Shown piece after piece: positions 7,209 to 14,200 of a stretch of 16,499 nt of DNA (position 1 is its first letter; the number at the start of each line of letters is the position of its first letter). The stretch comes from an uncultured Salinimicrobium sp. GTDB lineage: Bacteria; Bacteroidota; Bacteroidia; Flavobacteriales; Flavobacteriaceae. A program made the translations under genes and the position numbers. Below the pieces are notes generated by a model that was not told the origin of the DNA, searched no databases, and was given only the letters and a program-made list of their open reading frames with translations. The DNA lies in contig CAMPJY010000044.1 in assembly GCA_946887025.1 (NCBI GenBank), positions 1 to 16,499 on the forward strand, given 5' to 3'.

Positions 7209-8157
7209 AGTGCGATCCATTACCAGAACGAGATTTAGAAAGACCAATTTTAATGCTTTTCTTTTTTTTCTCCTGCTGGCAATCGTGATCTGGATCTTTG
7301 CCCAGTTTTCCAAGGTTTACAACGAGGTTATTGAGATTCCGGTGAAATATATCAATGCCCCTCCGGATAAATATATAACAGATGAGAATCCGGAGAAGCT
7401 GAAGCTACAGATGGAGGCTACCGGATTTAAACTTTCCTGGTTTTCCTTGTTTCCTCCAACGCTTAATATTGATGTTTCCAAAGCCACCACTCAGGATGGA
7501 GAGATATTATATATTATTGATGAGCACAGGGAAGATATACAGTCCCAGCTGGATATCACCTTCGATCAGAGTCATTTTGTCAACGGTGTTGTAAATATCA
7601 GGTATCAGCAACGAAAGGAAAAAGTGGTTCCGGTTTATTCACAGGTTAAGGTCGGGTTTGCTGTCGGATATGCTGCAACTGAGGAATTACATATTCAGCC
7701 TGATTCCATAACAATCAGCGGTCCGGATAATATTCTGGATACCCTGAACCAGCTTCATACGGTGAAGCTGGACCTGAAGGCGGTAAATCATGATTTAAAG
7801 GGGACGGTCGCCATTGACACTTCCAGGTTGTCCAAAGTCACTTTATATAAAACTAAGGTGAATTATGAACTGGATGTGGAAAAATTCACGGAGGGGAGAG
7901 TTGAGATCCCTGTAGACCTGATAAATGTTCCAGAGGATCTCAACGTGGTGATTTTCCCTAAAAAGATCCTGCTCTTCTACCAGGTGAACCTTAATGATTT
8001 CAGTTCCATCATACCGGCAGATTTCAGGGTAGTATGCGATTTTAAAGAACTTGAAGGCAATCAGGATTTTCTAATTCCCAAGGTCGTGAAGAAACCAGCC
8101 AATGTCACGAATCTGAGGATGAATGAGAAGAAGATCCAGTTCATAATCAAGAAATGA
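7198..8157 (+). CDS. YbbR-like domain membrane protein
   Basis: The 319-residue product has a basic N terminus, one transmembrane helix at about 20-37 (FLFFLLLAIVIWIFAQF) and a long extracytoplasmic region with YbbR-like beta repeats. Typical pieces are the EIPVKYINAPPDKY segment after the helix, PDSITISGPDNILDTL near the middle, and EIPVDLINVPEDL later. In Firmicutes the YbbR protein CdaR regulates a diadenylate cyclase; whether that holds here is unknown, and no cyclase gene is adjacent. An upstream in-frame ATG at 7111 would add 29 residues inside the glycosyltransferase gene without membrane or domain logic, so I place the start at 7198. The stop overlaps the coaE start in an ATGA arrangement. 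Confidence 0.85.
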   Translation: MIDKVRSITRTRFRKTNFNAFLFFLLLAIVIWIFAQFSKVYNEVIEIPVKYINAPPDKYITDENPEKLKLQMEATGFKLSWFSLFPPTLNIDVSKATTQDGEILYIIDEHREDIQSQLDITFDQSHFVNGVVNIRYQQRKEKVVPVYSQVKVGFAVGYAATEELHIQPDSITISGPDNILDTLNQLHTVKLDLKAVNHDLKGTVAIDTSRLSKVTLYKTKVNYELDVEKFTEGRVEIPVDLINVPEDLNVVIFPKKILLFYQVNLNDFSSIIPADFRVVCDFKELEGNQDFLIPKVVKKPANVTNLRMNEKKIQFIIKK

Positions 8158-8738
8158 TGGTAATCGGACTTACCGGTGGAATGGGGAGTGGTAAGACCAC
8201 GGTGGCTGGTTTCTTTAAAGACCTGGGGGTCCCCGTTTACATTGCTGACCTCGAGGCCAGAAGGCTGATGAATGAAGCACCGGAGGTCAGGGATAAAATA
8301 ACCGCTCTTTTCGGAGATAAGGCTTATTCCAACAATATTCTGGACAGAAAATATATTTCTTCCCAGGTTTTTATGGATAAACAGCGGTTGGAAGCTTTGA
8401 ATGGAATTGTTCATCCGGCCGTCCGGCAGGATTTCATACACTGGAAGAAAAATCAGCAGGCGCCTTATGTTCTTTACGAGGCAGCCATCCTGTTCGAACA
8501 GGGAGGGGACAGGAATTGCGATTATGTCATCCTGGTTACGGCCGATCGGGAGACGAGAATTGCACGTATAAAAAAGCGGGATCAGGCCACTCTTGAGGAT
8601 ATTGAAGCCCGGATGACCCACCAGTGGTCGGATGAGAAGAAGCTGCTTCTGGCAGATTTCGTCATTAAAAATGAGGACCTCAATCTTACTGCTCAAAAAG
8701 TGAAAGAAATTCACGAGAAACTCCTTGAGACAGCATAA
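8154..8738 (+). CDS. coaE: Dephospho-CoA kinase
   Basis: CoaE phosphorylates the 3' hydroxyl of dephospho-CoA with ATP, the last step of CoA synthesis. The 194-residue length is standard. The P-loop GLTGGMGSGKTT is at 5-16, followed by YIADLEARRLM, the substrate segment IVHPAVRQDF, the lid-type region LYEAAILFEQGGDRNCDYVILVTA and the arginines of ETRIARIKKRD. IEARMTHQWSDEKK and DFVIKNE complete the family pattern. Translation is coupled to YbbR by a 4-bp overlap (ATG at 8154 over the TGA at 8155); a second ATG follows at 8157. The same pathway's CoaBC is encoded 6 kb upstream in a separate transcription unit. Confidence 0.96.
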   Translation: MMVIGLTGGMGSGKTTVAGFFKDLGVPVYIADLEARRLMNEAPEVRDKITALFGDKAYSNNILDRKYISSQVFMDKQRLEALNGIVHPAVRQDFIHWKKNQQAPYVLYEAAILFEQGGDRNCDYVILVTADRETRIARIKKRDQATLEDIEARMTHQWSDEKKLLLADFVIKNEDLNLTAQKVKEIHEKLLETA

Positions 8739-8753
8739 AATCTAGGTTTCTTT

Positions 8754-8775
8754 TGTTAACATTTGGTTAAATGGT
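8754..8775 (+). promoter_or_regulatory. Candidate response-regulator site upstream of the histidine kinase gene
   Basis: GTTAA occurs at 8755 and 8766, exactly 11 bp apart, with a looser GTTTA at 8774. Direct repeats at 11 bp are the usual geometry for OmpR/PhoB-type regulators, and such a regulator is encoded two genes on. The same bases also read as a perfect inverted repeat, TTAAC-N5-GTTAA (8756-8770). The left copy, TGTTAACATTT, recurs at 11183. Confidence 0.45.
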
Positions 8776-8806
8776 TTAGTCTGTAAATGTTAAAATCATA
8801 TTTTTG
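8775..8806 (+). promoter_or_regulatory. Promoter of the two-component operon
   Basis: TATTTTTG at 8799-8806 is a perfect -7 box, with TTTA (8775-8778, one off TTTG) 20 bp upstream. The kinase ATG follows 4 bp after the box, again suggesting a very short or absent leader. The GTTAA repeats lie just upstream of the -33 element, a position suited to activation or autoregulation. Confidence 0.55.
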
Positions 8807-8810
8807 AGAT

Positions 8811-10385
8811 ATGAACAAAAAATTGTTTTTTCTTTTAGTGGTTCTCATGAGCCTCTCACTAATCGGAATCATATTTGTTCAGGGATATTGGATTAAGAAC
8901 ACAGTGGAAAGCAAGGAAGAGCAGTTTTCTTTCAATGCGAAACAGATATTAAGAAGGACAGCCAACCTGCTTCAGAACAACGAACTGGAGAAGTATTATC
9001 TGGCAATTCAAAATGCGGTGGACAGTCTTGGAACCGGACCGGACTCTGCTGTTTTGAGCGAGATATTTCAGGTGGAGCGGGATGAGTTTTCCAATGAGAT
9101 CTACGTGTATTCACATGGGATTATAGAGGAGAACTATAAGTTGTCAACCGCTTTTTTAAATGCATCCATAGATACGATTAATTTTACCAGACTCCTGAAT
9201 AAAAAAGTCACCAAGGTGGTGAAGAATGATGAACGAGAAGAGGTGGAGAATGGGCCATCGGCCAACGATATAGAACGTATTTTCCGGATGAAGGAGGTGG
9301 AAAAGGAGATCCTTAGACAGCTGATTATGGAGAACACAAATAAAATTCCAATTCATCAAAGGGTTTCACGGGAGGAGGTAGAAGGTATTATTTCCGAGCA
9401 ACTGGAGGATCGTGGGATGGAAACCTCTTTTGAATTTGGAGTTTTTGGAAATGGCCTGGCTACCAAAGTGAGATCAGAGGATTTCCGGGAAGATCTTCAG
9501 GGGACTTATAGTGTGCCTCTTTTTCCCGACGATTCGGGGAGCAGTGACTATGAATTGCTGGTAAACTTTCCTGAGAAGAAACAAATAGTCCTCTCCTCAG
9601 TCACTGTGATGGCTGCTTTATCCATTATTTTTACGCTAATCATTGTGATTGCTTATTCCAGCGCCCTTTCTCAGTTGATCAGGCAAAGGCAGATTTCAGA
9701 GATCAAGACAGATTTCATTAATAATATGACGCATGAGTTTAAAACTCCCATAGCGACCATCAACCTGGCCCTGGATGCCATAAAAAATCCGAAAATCAGG
9801 GATAATCCTGAAAAAGTTGAGCATTACCACAAAATGATCAGAGATGAGAACAGGAGAATGCATGCGCAGGTGGAGAATGTACTGAGGATTTCCAGACTGG
9901 AGAAGAATGAACTGGACCTTAAAAAAGAAAGGCTGGACCTTCATGAACTGATCTATGAGGCCATCAGCCATATCGATCTAATTGTCGAAAACAGAGAAGG
10001 TTATATCAAAACCCATTTAGGGGCATTAAAATCTTCTATTTTGGCAAATAAAAGTCATTTTACTAATGTAATAGTTAATATCTTAGACAATGCGGTAAAG
10101 TACTCGCCAGAACAACCTAAAGTAGATATCTACACTGAGAACGTGAAGAACTATATTGTGATGAAGATCAGGGACCAGGGGAGTGGTATGAGCAAGATCG
10201 TTCAGAAGAAAGTATTTGAAAAATTTTATAGAGAACATACAGGTGATATTCACAATGTCAAGGGACATGGCCTCGGACTGGCATATTCCAAAAGGATCAT
10301 TGATGACCACCACGGACAAATTTCCTTAGAAAGCGAAAAAGGAAAAGGAAGCACATTTATAATTAAACTACCACTAATATCTTAA
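8811..10385 (+). CDS. Membrane sensor histidine kinase (RprX-like, no HAMP domain)
   Basis: This 524-residue kinase senses an unknown periplasmic or envelope signal and phosphorylates the regulator encoded 3 bp downstream. TM1 is at about 5-25, an extracytoplasmic sensor region spans about 26-260, and TM2 is at about 264-282. The H-box FINNMTHEFKTP carries the phosphorylated His308. The ATPase domain has the N-box NVIVNILDNAVKYS, G1 DQGSGMS, F-box FEKFYRE and G2 GHGLGLA, ending ISLESEKGKGSTFIIKLPL. Only about 25 residues separate TM2 from His308, too few for a HAMP linker. The sensor region is charged and shows no domain I recognise. The N terminus resembles the RprX-type kinases of Bacteroidota; I give no symbol because this assignment is from memory. 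Confidence 0.9.
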   Translation: MNKKLFFLLVVLMSLSLIGIIFVQGYWIKNTVESKEEQFSFNAKQILRRTANLLQNNELEKYYLAIQNAVDSLGTGPDSAVLSEIFQVERDEFSNEIYVYSHGIIEENYKLSTAFLNASIDTINFTRLLNKKVTKVVKNDEREEVENGPSANDIERIFRMKEVEKEILRQLIMENTNKIPIHQRVSREEVEGIISEQLEDRGMETSFEFGVFGNGLATKVRSEDFREDLQGTYSVPLFPDDSGSSDYELLVNFPEKKQIVLSSVTVMAALSIIFTLIIVIAYSSALSQLIRQRQISEIKTDFINNMTHEFKTPIATINLALDAIKNPKIRDNPEKVEHYHKMIRDENRRMHAQVENVLRISRLEKNELDLKKERLDLHELIYEAISHIDLIVENREGYIKTHLGALKSSILANKSHFTNVIVNILDNAVKYSPEQPKVDIYTENVKNYIVMKIRDQGSGMSKIVQKKVFEKFYREHTGDIHNVKGHGLGLAYSKRIIDDHHGQISLESEKGKGSTFIIKLPLIS

Positions 10386-10388
10386 TTT

Positions 10389-11111
10389 ATGGAAACTGAA
10401 AATAAGAAGATTTTACTTGTTGAAGATGACCCGAATTTCGGGACAGTATTAAAAGATTATCTGGCAATGAATGATTATGAGGTCACTCATGCCAAGAATG
10501 GGATGGAAGGTTTTGAAAAATTCAAGAAGGATGATTTCGACCTTTGTATCCTGGACGTAATGATGCCTTACAAGGATGGATTCACCCTGGCTAAGGAGAT
10601 TCGTGAGAAGAATGAAGAAATCCCTATTATTTTCCTGACGGCAAAGGCCATGAAGGAAGATGTGCTTAAAGGTTATAAGGTAGGGGCAGATGATTATCTG
10701 AACAAACCTTTCGACAGTGAAGTTCTGCTGATGAAAATCAAAGCGATCATGCAGCGTAAAGCAACCGATAGTGTCGCTGACAGCAAACAGTTTGAGTTCC
10801 AGATTGGGGATTTCCACCTGAATTCAAAACTGCGTTTCCTGACCTTCAGGGATGAGGAACCGACCAAACTCTCTCCAAAAGAGAATGAGCTGCTGAGACT
10901 GCTAGCCTTGCATGAGAATGACCTTATGCCTCGCGAACTGGCTCTTACAAAGATATGGAGGGATGATAACTACTTTACTTCCCGAAGTATGGACGTATAT
11001 ATCGCAAAACTGCGTAAGTACCTTAAAAAGGACGAGAATGTGGAGATCCTCAACATCCACGGGGAAGGCTTCCGTCTGGTGATCCGGAACAAGGAAGAGG
11101 TAGAAAAATAA
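10389..11111 (+). CDS. OmpR-family response regulator (RprY-like)
   Basis: The 240-residue protein is a DNA-binding transcription regulator, the partner of the kinase gene that ends 3 bp upstream. The receiver domain (about 1-122) has the acidic pair Asp13-Asp14, phospho-acceptor Asp56 in LCILDVMMPYKDG, Thr83 and Lys105 in YLNKPF. The C-terminal winged helix (about 135-235) shows LSPKENELLRLLALHEN, a recognition-helix region SRSMDVYIAKLRKYL and the terminal wing HGEGFRLV. All active-site residues are present, so it should be a phosphorylation-dependent regulator. Targets are unknown; shared 11-mers at 8754 and 11183 make its own operon and the adhesin-like gene plausible ones. A long hairpin follows the gene. 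Confidence 0.95.
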   Translation: METENKKILLVEDDPNFGTVLKDYLAMNDYEVTHAKNGMEGFEKFKKDDFDLCILDVMMPYKDGFTLAKEIREKNEEIPIIFLTAKAMKEDVLKGYKVGADDYLNKPFDSEVLLMKIKAIMQRKATDSVADSKQFEFQIGDFHLNSKLRFLTFRDEEPTKLSPKENELLRLLALHENDLMPRELALTKIWRDDNYFTSRSMDVYIAKLRKYLKKDENVEILNIHGEGFRLVIRNKEEVEK

Positions 11112-11132
11112 AAGGAATTTTTCAGTTTCTGG

Positions 11133-11173
11133 AAGGCATTATCGCGATAAGTAGCTTATCGCGGTGATGCCTT
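11133..11173. terminator. Long hairpin after the response regulator gene, probable terminator
   Basis: Arms 11133-11151 and 11155-11173 pair over 19 positions with only two G-U wobbles (11140-11166 and 11142-11164) around a TAG triloop. It starts 22 bp after the regulator stop. The downstream sequence is AT-rich (TATATTTATAT) but has no clean T run, so it may terminate weakly or stabilise the mRNA 3' end. Confidence 0.65.
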
Positions 11174-11182
11174 ATATTTATA

Positions 11183-11193
11183 TGTTAACATTT
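11183..11193 (+). promoter_or_regulatory. Second copy of TGTTAACATTT, upstream of the HYR-protein gene
   Basis: This 11-mer is identical to 8754-8764 and contains the palindrome TGTTAACA. It ends 3 bp before the presumed -33 TTG at 11196. Only one GTTAA half-site is present here, so if it is a regulator site it is weaker than the one at 8754-8775. Confidence 0.35.
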
Positions 11194-11195
11194 AC

Positions 11196-11229
11196 TTGCC
11201 AACGGCTTTTGCTACAATGATTATATTTG
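11196..11229 (+). promoter_or_regulatory. Promoter of the HYR-protein gene
   Basis: TATATTTG (11222-11229) is a perfect -7 box. TTG at 11196-11198 lies 23 bp upstream, at the long edge of the spacing accepted for flavobacterial promoters. It follows the hairpin at 11133-11173, so the gene appears to be its own transcription unit. Confidence 0.55.
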
Positions 11230-11247
11230 TTTTATAATCTGCTTTAA

Positions 11248-14200
11248 ATGAGAGGACTGTCTACCATAGCTTCTGCTTTTACTTCTTTGGCTGATGGGTT
11301 CTCGATGCGTTATCCGCTCAATCTATTCATCCTTTTTTTTATTGGAATAAGCAGTGGGCTGTCAGCACAGACCCCTCCTGAATATACCTGGATAGATAAG
11401 GAGGACCTGCCAACCGTTACAGTTACTAATACTGATGATCTAACCATTTCCATCGCCACTGATCCTCAGGGAAATGTCTACACCCTTAGCTTTGGAAACG
11501 GGGTGGATAAAAGAGATGCTGATGGAGGGCTCATAGAAGCAGGATTCATTTCTGGAGATGATCTGGATAGCCCATTAGATATTGCAATTGACGAAGAGGG
11601 TTATATTTACATTGCAGATTTTCTGGCTCAAGGATCCAGTTACGAGGATAATGGGAAAATCAAGGTCTTTGACCCCCAGGGGAATTATTTACCTCAAAGA
11701 ACCATCCTTACCTCCTTTTATCGGCCCCTCGGTGTCGATGTCAGCTCCGACAAAGTATATGTTGCGGAATTCAATGACGCAACCACAGGACCCGAACAGG
11801 ATAATCAGCTAAGCAGGATCAGGGTTTACGACAAGAATATGAAAACTGTGCTCAGGGAAACTGATCAGGTGGAAATTCCGTATAGGATAGCTGTGAATTC
11901 AGAAGGTCTGGTTTATGTAAGTCAGGCAGGAAATAATGATCCTGATGTGCTGATTTTTGACGCCAATTTTAATTTAATTGGGAAGCTTCCCAATATCATT
12001 TCCCCTGGAAGTGTCGTCGTGGATAATCTGGATTATGTCCATGTGATAGAATACAAGGATAGAATTGATTTCAGCGAATTCATAAATTTTGCAGAGCTTG
12101 GATTTACTGACATATTAGAAATCGCTGGGCAGATAAAAAGGGGCAGTGATAATGAGGAATTCCTTATTAAAATATTCAGCCCTGCGAATGTTTATTTAAG
12201 TTCTGAAGTTCATAATATTGATTTCCCCGTAGACCTTGCCTTCAATGGATGTGATAGGATGTATGTCAACAACGCAACGGTTTTTGGTTCCAATATCATT
12301 TTTGTGGGTTTTGTTCCTTCCCGTATGGAATTCGATCTGGAAATTTATGAGAGGACGCCCTCCTTTGATGTCCAGTCCCCAACAGTCCTTTGTATTCCAG
12401 AAAGAAAGGAATTCACACTGGAAAACGGGGAAGTAAGCATTACCCCTGATGAAATAGATGACGGTTCCACTGACAATTGCGGGATAGCAGCTATGACCCT
12501 TTCGCAATCTACCTTTACCAATCCGGGGGATTACAGTATTTCCCTTACAGTGACCGATCTCTCCGGAAATACTAATTCCTGTACTACAAGCATAACAATA
12601 CTTACTCCAGTCACTGAACTGAGCGTTGGATGTCCCAATGATCAACTGGAACATAAAAACGAAAATTGCCAGTTTGTTGTGCCGGATTATACTTCTATGG
12701 CCAATCCGAGTAATCCTGATGCCATAATCACACAATTTCCAGTGGAAGGGACAGTAATTGAAGAAGATACGGAGGTAACTCTCACTGCAACCTTTGGTGA
12801 TCTGACAGCGTCCTGCAGTTTTCAGCTGGAGATTATTGACAGAACGCACGTGGTATTCAATTGTCCCGGAAACCAGACAGATACTTATGACCAATCAGAA
12901 GGCTATCAGCTCCCTGATTACGCGAACGAGGTTCAGTTACAGGATAACTGTGACCCTAATCCTCTTATCACCCAGGACCCGCTTCCCGGGACTGTGATAA
13001 CTGAAGAGGAAACTGAGATTGTTTTAAGAGTGGAAGATGCAGCAGGGAATGTTTCCGTCTGCAGTTTCAAGTTATTCCTTACTGATGTCTCTGAACCTTT
13101 ACAGTTTACCTCCTGTCCTCAAAACCAGGAGGGAAATTTTGAGGATAATTGTAGGTTCAGCCTTCCTGATTACACCGCGTTGGCAACAACCAATTCAGAA
13201 GAGGCCATGATTACTCAATTCCCTGTACCGGGAACTATCATTGATGCAGACACCAAAATCGTCCTAACGGCGACCTTAAACGGCGAATCCGTCAGTTGTG
13301 AATTCCAGCTAAACCTCGTCGACGATACGCCTCCTGTTATGGAATGCTTCACCAGTATTACAGGGGTATATGATTCTTCCAAAGGATTCGAACTTCAGGA
13401 TTATGGCAGAAATATCAGCATTCAGGACAACTGCGACTCGGCTCCTGTGATCACCCAGGATCCTCCGGAAGGCACTTTGATATATGTGGATGAATCGACG
13501 ATCACCTTTACTGCAACAGACGCATCCGGGAACACTTCGACCTGTACAGTGGACCTGGTTTTAACCGATGTTCCGGAATCGTTGCGGTTTACAGCCTGCC
13601 CGGACACTCAGGTGGAGGAACTTGATGCCAATTGCCAGTTCGTTATTCCCGATTATACCCAGGCTGCAGAAACCAACTATCCTGATGCTGAGATCACGCA
13701 AGATCCCCCTGCCGGACAATTAGTACAGGGAAAGGCAGCTATACAGGTTTATTTAACTGCCACCCGGGGGGACGAGATGGTGAAATGTAGGGTCCCGCTG
13801 CAGGTAGTCGATCTTCTTCCTCCCGATATGCTGTGTCCCGGGGATCAGGTGGATTCTTATGATCCTGCTGAAGGCTTTTTGATCCCAGATTATTCCTCTC
13901 TTGCACAGGGCGAAGATAACTGCGGGGAATTAATTGTATCCCAGAATCCCCCGGAGGGGACTGTGGTCTTTGGAGATACTCCAATTCAGCTGAATTTCAG
14001 GGATCCCTCTGGAAACTGGACTTTTTGTAATTTCAGACTTCTGTTGGAAGAAATAGAAGGGCCGACTTTTGACTGCCCCAATCCCGGAGAACTTCCAAAA
14101 CTGGAGCTGAACGAGGAATGTAAAGTTGAAACCCCTGATTTCAGGGATCTGCTCTCCGGATTTGCAGGTTTTGAAAATGAGCCTCATTTCGTTCAAACTG

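Noticed and set aside
8061..8714. 217-codon antisense frame opposite coaE
   Set aside because: coaE is unmistakable on the plus strand; the antisense frame is a by-product of its codon use.
12196..12894. 232-codon antisense frame inside the HYR gene
   Set aside because: It lies wholly within a continuous plus-strand coding repeat region and has no recognisable features.
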